Under the pieces are notes generated by a model, which was not told the DNA's origin, did no database searches, and worked only from the letters and a program-made list of their open reading frames with translations. From contig DF239629.1 of the NCBI GenBank assembly GCA_000507305.1, positions 62,001 through 126,000 on the forward strand: a stretch of DNA of 64,000 nt, in the 5' to 3' direction. The position numbers and the translations under genes are program-made. The stretch's first letter is position 1. The number at the start of each line of letters is the position of its first letter. The stretch is from Breviolum minutum Mf 1.05b.01. Lineage: Eukaryota; Sar; Dinophyceae; Suessiales; Symbiodiniaceae. This document shows positions 25,301-32,993 of the stretch, piece by piece.

Positions 25301-25620
25301 AAGCTGGTCTGCTATCAGATCGTTTGACTTAGAAACCATGTTTGGACGATTCAAGCTTGATTCCCCTTATAGGCGGGTGACACACATTTGCCCAAAGATT
25401 TCTTTGTTTCCAACATGGACCTCTCGCTGGTGGGGATAGTGCCCGAGCTATCTGAGGATGAAACCATGTATGCTTTTGCTTCGGGCATTACTACTGCCAT
25501 GCTTAGTGGCATTGGTGTCTCCATTTGCATCATGATTTTCATGACCATCGCGGCGCTCTTCCACCGTGCTGCCATGGGAGGAAAAAAGGACAGAAACGAC
25601 GGCCAACGAAAACCGGGGTT
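7263..25620 (+). CDS. OpuAC-like binding domain, Cys-rich repeats and multi-pass membrane protein (18 exons read)
   Basis: Composite gene rebuilt from 18 exons. Order: (1) about 440 residues resembling a glycine-betaine-type (OpuAC) substrate-binding domain, with LFIGNWAAGYAANVM, EILGYNV and a Trp-rich ligand-pocket region, exons 7263-11649; (2) GCC2/GCC3/ephrin-receptor-like Cys repeats with C..C spacing and the motif G(E/T)YQD, exons 11899-19876; (3) about eight to ten hydrophobic segments, exons 21780-25600. Adjacent exons match in phase and nearly all acceptors are AG|G; seven to nine donors are GC and two or three GA. Known: OpuAC proteins bind quaternary amines outside the bacterial membrane, and GCC2/GCC3 repeats are extracellular. 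Inferred: a surface receptor or transport-associated protein with an extracellular N-terminus. The 5' end with its signal peptide, at least one linker exon before 21780 and the 3' terminus were not found. Confidence 0.8.
7866..7957. mobile_element. hairpin MITE, GGATCC family, copy 2
   Basis: Palindromic element inside intron 1. The left arm is CCCATGGGATCCATG with TATTGTATATTTACC; the right arm is GGTAAATATACCATACATGG. The loop contains CCATAAACATCAACC, as in copy 1. Confidence 0.85.
8081..8145 (+). repeat. dispersed repeat, family D, copy 1
   Basis: AATGGACCACTTGAAGAC followed by CTCCTATC and GATTTTCTATTGCAATG. It is clearly related to 50200-50270 (+) and 25101-25160 (-). Non-coding and intronic here. 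Confidence 0.55.
8437..8530 (+). mobile_element. hairpin MITE, GGATCC family, copy 3
   Basis: The arms read CCCATGGGATCCATGGGAC and GTCCCATGGATCCTATGG. The loop is TTACCATAAATTTAAGCC. It ends 23 bases before the next exon and is in opposite orientation to copy 4, judged by the loop sequence. Confidence 0.85.
8554..8652 (+). CDS. exon 2: OpuAC-like domain
   Basis: The acceptor is TTTTGCCAG|GAG, phase 0. The product contains EILGYNVHMNFDAPGPG and FGLTGCRTYND. The best end is a canonical donor GAT|GTGAGTG in phase 0, which fits the phase-0 start of the next exon. A GA donor after 8691 is an alternative. The exon sits between two oppositely oriented hairpin MITEs. Confidence 0.7.
8738..8827 (-). 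mobile_element. hairpin MITE, GGATCC family, copy 4
   Basis: The left arm is CCCATAGTATCCGTG and the right arm ends ATAGATCCCATGGG. The loop GGCTTAAATTTATGGTAA is the reverse complement of the copy 3 loop, so the two copies form an inverted pair around exon 8554-8652. Confidence 0.85.
9448..9832 (+). CDS. exon 3: OpuAC-like domain
   Basis: The acceptor is TTTCCAG|GCG, phase 0. The product starts ATRYHIQMEGWMGVNTQDW and includes SGLALQFYRNWNASWNAP. The donor is AAAG|GTGTCG, phase 1. The open frame continues past the donor only to a stop at 9894. Trp and aromatic content is high, as in the aromatic pocket of betaine-binding proteins. Confidence 0.75.
10360..10515. repeat. degenerate GTAGTA repeat
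   Basis: Low-complexity stretch dominated by AGTAGT/GTAGTA units with interruptions, lying in an intron. Confidence 0.7.
10897..11649 (+). CDS. exon 4: C-terminal half of OpuAC-like domain
   Basis: The acceptor is TTCCCAG|GGTGG; two bases complete a Gly codon from exon 3. This is the longest exon of the gene. The product contains DSWWWAPPSCRDD, GNMIFYWWTPDP, NVTCTWLRNNRAMWQKWIP and CYPGFGLYDAV. The W-W-x-P and C..WL..N...W..WIP patterns match the end of OpuAC-like domains in protist proteins, as I recall the family. A possible GT donor (AATG|GTATGC, phase 1) does not match the phase of 11899, so either the end is slightly earlier or a small exon is missing. Confidence 0.8.
11899..12028 (+). 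CDS. exon 5: Cys-rich GCC2/GCC3-type repeat
   Basis: The acceptor is CCCAAG|GCT. The product contains ACEPGTHSEKITDRKG, then ICVPCEVGTSQASGA and CKACKAG. The pattern C.PG..S....G....C.PC..GT....G...C..C..G is that of GCC2/GCC3 (ephrin-receptor-like) repeats. The donor is GCAG|GCAGGG, a GC donor in phase 1, fixed by the next exon. Confidence 0.75.
12310..12425. repeat. degenerate ATCATATCA repeat
   Basis: Loose repeats of ATCATATCAAA/CCAAATCAT within an intron. Non-coding. Confidence 0.65.
12617..12678 (+). CDS. exon 6: Cys-rich repeat
   Basis: The acceptor is TTGGCAG|GTG with two bases completing Gly. The product is GEYQDAPGQKECMRCATGTYQ, the G.YQD..GQ..C..C..G.YQ repeat. The exon is best ended after CAG at 12678 so that phase 0 joins the next exon (DENGQIGCKVCP). 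The intron then starts GACCGT, a GA donor. Confidence 0.75.
13040..13118. repeat. TAC/CAC-type triplet repeat
   Basis: Imperfect CTACTACCACTGCTA-type triplet array, intronic. Confidence 0.65.
13686..13746 (+). CDS. exon 7: Cys-rich repeat
   Basis: The acceptor is TTTCCAG|GAC, phase 0. The product is DENGQIGCKVCPADTSTLGV plus a split Gly. The donor is GTTG|GCAGCT, a GC donor in phase 1, which joins to (G)SVAASDCGC. The alternative of reading further gives no family match. Confidence 0.75.
14302..14397 (+). mobile_element. CTAG-ended MITE, family A, copy 3
   Basis: The right end is GAAACCACCACCTAG and the core GATCCATTTTGACTAATA is in the same orientation as the others. The left end is degraded (ACCTGGTGGCAACTC). 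It ends 33 bases before exon 14431. Confidence 0.75.
14431..14490 (+). CDS. exon 8: Cys-rich repeat
   Basis: The acceptor is GTGTCAG|GAT. The product is SVAASDCGCQKDYIDIDR. The CGC.....I.ID pattern follows the STLG..S segment in this protist family. The donor is either GACC|GTACAG (end 14484) or ACAG|GCCCCC (end 14490). Both are phase 1 and both join to AYNCVKC. Confidence 0.7.
14986..15047 (+). CDS. exon 9: Cys-rich repeat
   Basis: The acceptor is TTGACAG|GAG. The product is AYNCVKCSEGMKCPALSSLA. The donor is a GC (after 15047, or after 15044), phase 0, matching exon 17862. The frame stays open for about 40 codons beyond, but that part lacks family resemblance. Confidence 0.7.
15122..15198 (+). 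repeat. left copy of 77-bp direct repeat
   Basis: Starts GCCCATGACCATG and ends CTGGGATCAAGTGC. It matches 17157-17233 at all but about four positions. The two copies bound a ~2 kb insert inside the intron between exons 9 and 10. Confidence 0.9.
15199..17156 (-). mobile_element. 2-kb intronic insert bounded by direct repeats, with a decayed antisense coding sequence
   Basis: The segment is G+C-richer than its surroundings. On the - strand it holds broken but coding-like stretches. 16673-16401 begins with a Ser-rich MFSTSSSSHSDSGNRK. 16165-15932 is Lys/Ala-rich (KRAAALKKAKVATTSPKG). Stops and frame breaks separate the pieces. Lys/Ala-rich tracts are common in dinoflagellate basic proteins. 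The flanking 77-bp direct repeats suggest insertion by a repeat-bounded element or a tandem duplication followed by divergence. No transposase or reverse transcriptase motif is seen. Confidence 0.45.
17157..17233 (+). repeat. right copy of 77-bp direct repeat
   Basis: Partner of 15122-15198, differing in ATGTCTAGC for ATGTATGGC and GTTGCTGAT for GTTACGGAT. Confidence 0.9.
17862..17954 (+). CDS. exon 10: linker between Cys-rich repeats
   Basis: The acceptor is CCGCTGAG|GTT, phase 0. The product contains GESDVGEEFTPQILAGYYTA. The GEEF.P.IL.GYY segment lies between the KCP and RCGS.. elements in this family, as I recall it. The donor is ACTGAG|GCGGGG (GC), phase 0, matching the next exon (VFRCGS). 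Confidence 0.75.
18160..18280. repeat. degenerate AACATATG repeat
   Basis: Loose repeats of GCAACATATGTCAAACATA type, intronic. The sense of the repeat is roughly the inverse of the array at 18630-18870. Confidence 0.6.
18630..18870. repeat. degenerate TTTCACATGT repeat
   Basis: At least ten imperfect units of GTTTCACATGT / CACATATGCT type. Intronic, non-coding. Confidence 0.7.
19525..19620 (+). repeat. dispersed repeat, family E, copy 1
   Basis: Contains TTTGTGACCTTTTTCAGATGG, then AATGGTTAAGTGA and GGGGATGAAAAGGTCACC. The reverse complement of 39030-39122 has the same series of words. Confidence 0.65.
19775..19876 (+). CDS. exon 11: last Cys-rich element
   Basis: The acceptor is TGCTTCAG|GTC, phase 0. 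The product contains VFRCGSSAACPGGKPGSC and GGLVETPCSACAEGT. The C..S.ACPGG.PG.C.GG pattern is a strong family signature. The end is uncertain: a GA donor after ACG (19876) or a GC donor a few bases on. A short exon with a Trp and a C..C pair is expected before the membrane part and was not found. Confidence 0.75.
19877..21779. other. intron sequence, missing linker exon not located
   Basis: About 1.9 kb with no exon I can support. The patch 20700-20830 has a clean + frame (LVQLVKIAQDGVKQSGKLG) but no link in phase or family to either side. A degenerate TATATCTA tract lies at 21600-21680. Confidence 0.4.
21780..21842 (+). CDS. exon 12: first membrane segment
   Basis: The acceptor is GTGCCAAG|GGT, phase 0. 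The product is GLAVCGIFATLTLLYYLTTS plus K, one clear transmembrane helix. The donor is TCCAAG|GCTCTC (GC), phase 0, matching exon 23470. Confidence 0.7.
22930..23115. repeat. degenerate GGTTC(C/T)GG repeat
   Basis: Irregular GGTTCCGG/GGTTCTGG words in an intron. Low complexity. Confidence 0.5.
23470..23656 (+). CDS. exon 13: membrane segments
   Basis: The acceptor is CATGCCAG|GTG, phase 0. The product contains AKATVLFATTASFGMLLMSM, then GLVGMMTVDWPVTLDG and SICKFFLLDIDSYGFSCIAG. The donor is TTGCAG|GCAGGG (GC), phase 1, the same donor word as at 12029. One to two helices, with the ..D.DS..F.CI.G loop. Confidence 0.8.
23985..24352 (+). CDS. exon 14: membrane segments
   Basis: The acceptor is TTTCACAG|GTC; two bases complete the Gly of CIAG. 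Three hydrophobic helices: LIFPVGLAWLFMCWG, GAFLQVGFSTMSATSLAPMM and LMLVIGWILLTVFVLGFVAL. A short loop contains MCYKHPNG. The donor is CGGCTG|GTGAAA, phase 0. The frame stays open past the donor without helix character. Confidence 0.85.
24460..24660 (+). CDS. exon 15: membrane segments
   Basis: The acceptor is ACTTGAG|GTG, phase 0. The product begins VPKWSAERQDHFVAAVRFL, then FRFRLDSWWFGVPLLVRGP, and ends QVVCISMILTTMM. The donor is ATGATG|GTGTCT, phase 0. The RLD..WFGVPLL.RGPL..L segment is the most distinctive membrane signature of the family. Confidence 0.85.
24959..24988 (+). CDS. exon 16: 30-nt microexon
   Basis: The acceptor is ACTTTGAG|GTC, phase 0. The product is VLQMLAWPWK. The donor is TGGAAG|GCGCAC (GC), phase 0. 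It fits exactly between exon 15 (…MM) and exon 17 (VPMLNLTDC…), where the family, as I recall it, has an ..A..WPWK.P..N segment. Small size makes chance agreement possible, but phase and family both agree. Confidence 0.65.
25101..25160 (-). repeat. dispersed repeat, family D, copy 2
   Basis: The reverse complement reads GGACAATGGAACATCCACC then ATTTCAAGATGTATTCC. It is related to 8081-8145 and 50200-50270. Confidence 0.5.
25213..25302 (+). CDS. exon 17: membrane segment
   Basis: The acceptor is TTGTTCCAG|GTG, phase 0. The product contains VPMLNLTDCIVSFCIVLLVT and ends NVIE. The donor is ATTGAA|GCTGGT (GC), phase 0. The next exon starts GCGGGT, so an AG dipeptide occurs at both ends of the intron. 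Confidence 0.8.
25373..25620 (+). CDS. exon 18: membrane segment and tail
   Basis: The acceptor is CTTATAG|GCG, phase 0. The product contains AGDTHLPKDFFVSNMDLS, then YAFASGITTAMLSGIGV and ICIMIFMTIAALFHRAAMG. The frame stays open to 25636. The true end may be a GC donor (CGT|GCTGCC) or a GA donor near 25578. Confidence 0.7.
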
Positions 25621-25741
25621 TGCAGGTGCTGTCTGAAAATGTGAGGCATTTTTTTGTTGGGGGTATACATAAGGAAGCGAAGCCCCACCCAACAATCACC
25701 ACCGGAAAAACATGACATTTGTAGGTGTTTTTCCTTCACAG

Positions 25742-25838
25742 GCTGTGTTTGACCGTGTGGTTGCGGTTGTGGCTGTCCTGGTTCTAATGGTGCTTGTGGT
25801 GGGCATTATCCTGCACCTGGTTGTCCTTGTTGTCAAAG
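25742..25838 (+). CDS. possible further exon, hydrophobic
   Basis: The acceptor is TTCACAG|GCT, phase 0. The product is AVFDRVVAVVAVLVLMVLVV and onward, a single hydrophobic helix. It may be the next membrane segment of the gene above. Val-rich frames can arise from GTG/GTT-rich DNA, so this is tentative. Confidence 0.35.
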
Positions 25839-26031
25839 TGATATACACACACACAAGCAGGCCTAATCTCAAGATATCTCAAGGCTGCATTCCTGCTGTG
25901 CACCATTGGTGAAAGCTAGCACGTGATGTTCGTCCACCTCAAAGTCTGTATGAGGCAGACTTTACCATGGATTTTTTCCAAGAAAGGTTTCCATTTGTTG
26001 ATGGATGCACCACGGGACCATCCTGATTGTT

Positions 26032-26056
26032 TTTCTCTCTCTCTCTCTCTCTCTCC
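26032..26056. repeat. (CT)n microsatellite
   Basis: Pure CTCTCT run of about 24 bases. Confidence 0.9.
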
Positions 26057-27917
26057 AAAACTCACCAGAAACATGAGCTTGCTTCTCCGCTGCTGAAACA
26101 TGTTCTTGAGCAGTGTCAAAGAAACATACTACATTCTTTTTCAAAGGAAGGTCGATATGATTCTCTGGGGGTTCACCATTTGGAATACCCGGTTCTTTCT
26201 TCAAATGTTGAACTAATTTTTGTTTTTCCAATGTTCACCACCTAAGTGACACGGGAATGTTTTGGCAAGTACCTCCTGTCAGTAGGGAATGGTGATTTGG
26301 TGGTTGAGGTTGGTGGGTTTCATGATCCTACTTGAATGACGTAGGTGAGCTACATGGCAAGTAAAAAGTACGTGAATACAGACCAATTTATGGGCGAAAT
26401 ATGAAGATTTTCGCCTGCTTGGCTAAGTTCAAAGATCATTCAAGCATGACGTCTCCCTATGAAAATAGTTAAAATCGCTTTCAGATATGCCTTAAGTCCT
26501 TACTAGATTAGACCTAACCAACTTCCAACTTCCAAACGTTTTCCTTGACTCCTCAGAAAATGCCATCTGTTTTTCTGTGGGCACCAACCGCAAAACTCCA
26601 GGAGTTCAAATTCTTTAACTTGGGATCAGTCCCTTCAGCGGAAGGTCTGGCCAAGAAAGTCAAGGTGGGGGAAAGGGCAACGGTAAAAAAAAAAACGGAC
26701 ATGGCTTTTTGGCCGGCAGTTGGTACAGATAACTCGATTCAAAACAAGGTGATTTTTTTTGGAGAGCTGTGGTTAATATTCCACATGTTCGCCTTTTGTT
26801 CTAACAGTTCAGTCATGAAAAATGAGACCCATACTGGGGGACATCAAGCTTGGTGCTTACATGCATGCTAGTTTTCAGAGATTTGTTCCAAAGAGTAGTG
26901 AATAGTGAAGTTTGGGTTGGCAATTCTGGCAATATGACCTCAATGCTTCAGTTTGCGAATTTCTGCAGAAATTCATGGTAAACAACTGCAAAAATGGTTT
27001 GAAGGGATGATGGTTGTGGTTGCCTTGAGTTTTTTTGGGAGGGTGCAAGCCAGGATGAGCAAGCCTCATCCTGGCTTCGCAAGAGTGACTATTAATTGAT
27101 ACTTTTGATAAAATGTCCCTACCAATTCAGTTAAAAATGGGTTGCCTAGCAGTGGTTTTACCATTCCAACTGCTGGGAACCACCGGATTTTGTCACCCAC
27201 CGCATTTGAGAGTCCATGATTTCTCATTCAAAAACCATACAGAACGTAACCAAGGAAGACGATTCATTTCTACCCTCCCTTTAGGCATGGTTCAGTAAAA
27301 AATGGGTGTATCTCCAATAATAGCAGTTATCTCTGAAAAAAACATGCTATTTCCGTGATTATAGGCGAAAACAAAAATATCCTTCCCTCAAAATCATTCC
27401 TTTCATGCAGTAAGGCTGCTTTGGGATGAAGATGTAGATAAGAGGGGGCGGGCATTGTTCATCAGTGGACCCGCGACGTTCAAAGCCCGGTCTATTTTGC
27501 ACATGTTTCTGGTCCCTGGGGTAGGCTCTAGTTGCCCTAAGATGTTTTTATTTTCTGTTTGGGAGATGCAGCAAATGCACATGTTAAAACGTAATTTTTA
27601 GTACTCCTACCCTGTTTGTTTTTTGATAGAATTTTCCCATACCAGGATATTATTTATGGTTTTCCCATACCAATGTCACTGGTATGAAAAAAACAAAAAT
27701 TCCTTGGGATAATCCTTACAACCCAGGATGCCGGCTCGGCAACAAAAAACCAGGATGACATGACGTTTGGGGATCTCGAACTAAGCTTTTGATTGGCCTA
27801 TTTTACCATATTTTACCCTTCCCCCAAGAAATAAGGCCTATTTTTTGAAAAGTATCCTTCAAGCATTCATGGTCCTTTTGAGAAAAAAAATAGTTGCTAC
27901 GCTTCCAATCCTTCCAG
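26057..27917. other. no supported gene
   Basis: Intergenic or intronic. 26545-26710 has a clean + frame (SVPSAEGLAKKVKVGERATV) that may be an exon. No boundary or family supports it. Confidence 0.35.
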
Positions 27918-27987
27918 ACAAACCAACGCCAGGCGTTGGTGGAAGAACTGGAGGCCATCGAGTTTGAACAGCTTAAGGATCAGTAAC
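27918..27987 (+). CDS. candidate (possibly terminal) exon
   Basis: An acceptor CTTCCAG|ACA, or the AG|G at 27932 (CGCCAG|GCG), precedes a frame coding ALVEELEAIEFEQLKDQ and then TAA. The acidic helical composition differs from its surroundings. It could be the last exon of a gene or an exon with an unseen donor. Not recognised. Confidence 0.35.
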
Positions 27988-28170
27988 TCGAAATGACGGG
28001 GATACCGGCGGTTGATGGTGAGGAGGAAAGAAATACAGCAATTCAAGTGGTGAGCCGGAGTTCGGACTGGTTCGGGTATTAAGTACGTTTTTAATCACAT
28101 ACAGTACAATGGAATGAATGATATTTGCAGGGGCTCCTCTTGCCAGAAAGTGGTGGCATATATGACATCC

Positions 28171-28210
28171 AAAAAAATGTATATATATATATATACATAT
28201 ATATATATTT
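28171..28210. repeat. (TA)n microsatellite
   Basis: TATATATA runs with an ACAT interruption. Confidence 0.85.
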
Positions 28211-29012
28211 AGGTTTTAACTTTACATCAGAATCAATTTGGTAGGCCTTGGGGATGGCGAGAATAAATACCTCTTCAAGCACTAACGACTTTGATTTTTT
28301 TACCCGTAGTAAGTCTCTATAAATTCGTCAGAGGTGTTCCAAAGACCCTGCTCACATTTGATTTGGCTCATGATCACAACCTCAAAAATTTCATGAACAT
28401 GATATTCCCCAGAAAACTAACATATCCCCCGAAAACGTTGGTTGGAAGATTATTTTCCTTTCAACATGGTCCCGTTTCGCGCGGCATTTTTTGCGGGGTG
28501 GTGGCAAATGATGTGTGTTTTGTTTTGGTTTTGTTTCAACAACGGAGTTTCGGCCCCCAATGGAGAGACATTCCCCTTAATACTCCAATAACTTCCAGGG
28601 ATATGTTTCGGTGTTTTTTCTCCATTTGGGAGTTTCTCTTTTGGGGGGGGAGGCTGTGAACAAGAGCTATTCTATGTCTGGTGCATTGTCTCAATGTTGG
28701 AACGTAGCTGAAAAAACGTCTCCACCAAAAGCCATGTAAGCCATCCATTTCCGTATGTTTGAAATGACATCGGGAACCCCCTAGCATCCACTTTTTGAAA
28801 TGGATGGAAATGGTGCAAGTGCGACACCGACCGTGATATTTTGCAACAAACTATTGATTGTGAAAAAGAACACCCCCTTTATACCGAACTGGCCAAACAG
28901 TTTTTGTTTAAATAGATTGCACCTGATTTCCAAGTTTTTTCTGTCATAGTGCTATGGAATTATCAATTTAGCTGAAGAAAACCTTGCGTTTTTAGACAAG
29001 ATGCTGTTCCAG

Positions 29013-29119
29013 GCCGCCGGATACCACTTTTCGATTTGGATCATGAAATGGTGGAACTGGGAACTCCCATTGAAAGTAGATTCCTACTGACGATTGGAAA
29101 AGGCCGGTTTTCCAGCCAG
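29013..29119 (+). CDS. candidate exon, unknown protein
   Basis: The acceptor is GTTCCAG|GCC with two leading bases. The product contains RRIPLFDLDHEMVELGTPI and ESRFLLTIGKGRFSSQ. The donor is AGCCAG|GTTTGA in phase 0. Both splice signals and the composition fit. No family is recognised. It may belong with the other candidate exons at 30717, 32218 and 32994. Confidence 0.45.
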
Positions 29120-30716
29120 GTTTGACATGTTTGATATCAGAAGAGAATGGTTTTCGATACTGCGAAAGAACTTGTAGCTGAAGGCTCTCCTTTAAACAAC
29201 CAGAGTTTTTGCCCGATGGTCAGTGATTTTTTCGATAGTATATGGTTCCTACTGCATTCCTTCCGTGGATGTGAGTGAATAGATCCATCGTTTTTTGGAT
29301 AATGAAGACCTTGTCTGATTGACCTCAGATACACAAATGACAAATCGATTGATACATGGTTGGATAAACAGACAAACAAATCAAAAAATCAATGACCACA
29401 TAGAGAACATAATGGAACTACACGGTCAAGAAACACATTCCCCCTGGTGCAGATTAGGCCGGATTCTGTTTTCACCGGCATTTACACCTGATATTCGCTA
29501 GAGACTTGGGGAAGTTTTTTTCTGATTTGACTTGCGCATATTTTTTGTCACATGGGCGGCAGAAAAAGGTGCAAAATGGGATTCAAGTTTTTGAAGGCCA
29601 ATCTGGACCTAATTTGGGGAGATGCAGTCCCATGATACCTTTGGCCCCCAAAGAAACGTCTTCCAACCAGCATTTTCTAGGCATATTTTCACTGACTTGT
29701 AATTTCCAGTCACTACGTCTAAGTGTTCATTTGAGGAATGGAAGATTCCGGAAATGCCCAAAAGAACTCAACAACGCGAACGCTCCTGTTCATTCAAAGT
29801 TTGGTTTGCACCCCGTGTATGTCGGAATGATTCCACCTTAGATGCAGAGATCGCATTGTGTGTTGTTTGTCGCAATGGATTGAACTCAACTCCAAGTATT
29901 GGAATGCTCCCAAAATGACCTTCATTTTTAGGTGACTTATGTGAAAGAATTCAGGGTGAAAGTATAGTTTTTGGGTGGGTTTTATCTATCATGCAGGCCC
30001 GAAAAGCCTATTGCTCCAAGGCTGAGTGGCCTGTCTGTCTTCGACATGAACAAGGTCACGACTTGCATCACCCTGATGGCTACAGAGGCCTGTTTTTTCA
30101 GCGCTAAAATCAGGATCTGATAGGCCAGGGGAAAAACCCTCCCTCAGCACATCACATTTTCCAACAAGTCTTTGATTTTGCTTCAAAACAGAAGGTGAAC
30201 CATAACAACACCACCAAATTTTCCTCACAAACATCTCCCAATCAACAAACTATCCAAAAAGAAACACCCCCCAACCAACATGTTGTTGACATGCATTTGT
30301 TTTTCGCCGGGAAGCCCCAACCAAAAAAACGGAGGCGAAACATTAAGTCTCACGTAGAGAAACCTTCTCCTCCAAATCAATGGACCATGCCTCTGAGCCT
30401 TGATGCCTCTTTGCTAGGACTGGAGGGTTGGAAGATTTGAAATTTTGCCGCTGAAGTCTAGTCTTGGAGATTTTTACCATTTTTTTTGCACGCATGGCTT
30501 CTGGGATGATTAGCTGAAGATGATTTTTGATCCTTCTCGTCATGGTGAACCAAGGGGGGCTGGGATGATTTTCTGATCTTCCAACAGATTTTGGTGAAAT
30601 TCTTGCCACCCAAATCCAACGAAAGACGTCCAGTTGTACCATTTCAAGGTCCGAACGATGTGATTTCCTTTTCCCTTTCCCACATTCAAGTTCAAGAACA
30701 AAACAATTGAAATCAG

Positions 30717-30773
30717 GTCGCTCCTCCGGCTGAAGAGGGACACACCTACAAGTTCAACAAGTACCTCGGAGCG
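30717..30773 (+). CDS. candidate exon, unknown protein
   Basis: The acceptor is AAATCAG|GTC, phase 0. The product is VAPPAEEGHTYKFNKYLGA. A GC (after GGA) or GA (after GCG) donor follows. Not recognised. Confidence 0.4.
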
Positions 30774-32217
30774 GAGGGGATTTGAAGTTTTCGAAGCGAG
30801 GCTGAGGCAATTGACATTGTTTTTTCTGTTAAGGCGTTTTTTGACACTGATGATGGCGGCATAACGCGCATGCTAGTGGCAATGCTTTGGCAAGAATCAA
30901 GACATGTTTCGTCGACGGTTGAAAATTCCAATGACTGTTACGACCGAAAAGATTCCAATTGCCCCGCCGGCATTATGCCCACTCTACGGGGGAGGTGCAC
31001 CCCACATATGGGTTTCGTATTGATGTCCTTATCACTGCTGCCACCCTAATTTGTTTGCCTTTTTCATATTGCAAGTACACCAACGTCCCGAACAAACATG
31101 TTGTCTTTTTTCAATCTTGGAGCATACGTTCAGGGCATGCTCCAATAGGTATGGTATAATTTTGCGCATGTTGTTGGAATGACAGGATGGCCCAACCAAA
31201 ACTCCATTTTCTAAGAAATTTCCGGTTTATTTTTTTTTGCGCCCCCGTTTTGTGGACATTTTTTGTGTGCCAGTTACAGGGTTTTGAGCATCACGCCAAA
31301 AGGGGCATGCAATATAATCATGGATTCCTCCACATGTGATGTTTTTTTGGGGGGACATGAATCTTGCAAAACCCCGAGCTTTGAAAATGCAAAATTTTGT
31401 TCGGTTTTGTGTGGCCGTGTTTTTTGAACGGGTGTGTGTTTTTTTGATTCGTCGCCCTCCGTGTTTAATTCTGGCAAACGTGAACTCGCTATGGTTGTGC
31501 ACTCGGAGCTGTGATTTTTTGGGCGTTAAACCGTCCCCATACGATTGTCATCAGATAACTCCTCATCGCAGGACGTGCGGTTCCGTTTCTGGCAAATTTT
31601 CATGAATTGAGTTCAGTGGTAAAGTTTACGAATACGACTAAATTGGAGTTTGGTTTAATCAAATTTAGCGGTTGTTTGGCTTGTTTGGGACCGTGCTGCG
31701 AGGTGAGAATTTTCAAAGGTTTAGGTTTTCGTGGAGTTCCAATGTATTGGGCCAAACTACACATGAACAGTGACAAAAATGGGCCTTAAAGGTTGCTAAA
31801 CTGGTTTTGGAGTGGAATCATAGCACCCAAGTTGATAAGCGATTTATCCCGCTTTCTTAAGCAACCAGGGATTTCATGGAATCGGACTATGATGGATGCA
31901 GTTCTTTTGTTTGTCGCTGAGATGCTTCATTAAAATGTCACCCCTTAGTGGTTCCGCGCCGAAAATGAAGAAACAATTTTTCAAGTATTTGGGCAGGAAC
32001 TATTCCAAACCAGAAATTGTGGTTGAAAAAGCAAAGTTGCTCCGAAGAATGGAAATATATTTGGCCCCTGGAAGTGGCTAGCACATTCTCTCGTCAGCAC
32101 TCAGGGGAGCTGAATTGTTCAGATGATTTTGGGAATGAATCCCCAATTCTAAGTCAGCATTTAATTTCTTCTTTTGCATCAATGAAATCTATTTATATTT
32201 GATTTTTTTTGCCAAAG

Positions 32218-32413
32218 CCTCGCAAAACATGATCCCATTCGACTCTTCCCCGAGGCGCATCGCTTCCGCTTCCTTTGATCCAGCCTTGAAGAGGAAACCG
32301 CAATCCAGGCGCGACGCATCCATGCGAGAAGCCTTGGCACAAAAGGAAGCGACTGCGGAGGAGAAGAACAAGTTGGAAGTTGTGGAAGACGAAGATGAAA
32401 CGATGCCTGGCAG
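32218..32413 (+). CDS. candidate exon, charged protein
   Basis: The acceptor is GCCAAAG|CCT. The product contains FDPALKRKPQSRRDASMREA and KEATAEEKNKLEVVEDEDE. The donor is GGCAG|GTGATT. It predicts a basic stretch followed by an acidic, probably helical segment. The codon content is clearly different from the flanks. Confidence 0.45.
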
Positions 32414-32993
32414 GTGATTTTTTTCCCGGGTCTAACAAAGACATGGGATATGGGTGAGGTTTAAGCACCCTCAATTTCTCATGGAAATTTCAGAGTACCC
32501 CAAAGAGAGGTTTGGGAACATGTGCAGTAGGCTGGCTGAAGTTTTGGACAGTTGCATGTGTGCAGAGCGAGGCAAGGGGAATGGAAAAACGGAGATGACC
32601 TTTTTTCATGTACCAAGCAAAATGGACATGCACGTTGTTTGCGTCGAAATGAAATAGGTCTCTGCAAAAATATGCGTGAAAACAGGCAGCGAACTCGAAT
32701 TCAATTTTTTGATACGTGCTCAAAGGTGCCACACATTTTGGGTTGGCATGGCCTAAAAAGCTACCCTCCAATGGTAGCTTGTAGGAATGTTTGTTTGATC
32801 TCAATATTCCAAGGCTGTTTGGGATGTTCGGATATACATTGCTTTTCTCTCCAGTTTAAGGATCAGCCCCCTTGTTGAATTCCTTTCTTCCCGGGATATT
32901 TTTTGTTTCCAAGGAAAAATGGAACAACAACTTTCTTCAGTTCAAACTGGACACTTTTGGGCCATCTTGTGAGTCCAAAAACTTTTGCTTGAG

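Noticed and set aside
25742..25850. Cys/Gly-rich frame (CGCGCGCPGSNG) on the + strand
   Set aside because: It is preceded by an in-frame TGA and has no acceptor in phase. The hydrophobic frame is open over the same DNA and is the better candidate.
30785..30990. Possible EF-hand (AFFDTDDGGITRM)
   Set aside because: The loop is one residue short between Asp and the hydrophobic position and lacks the terminal acidic residue.
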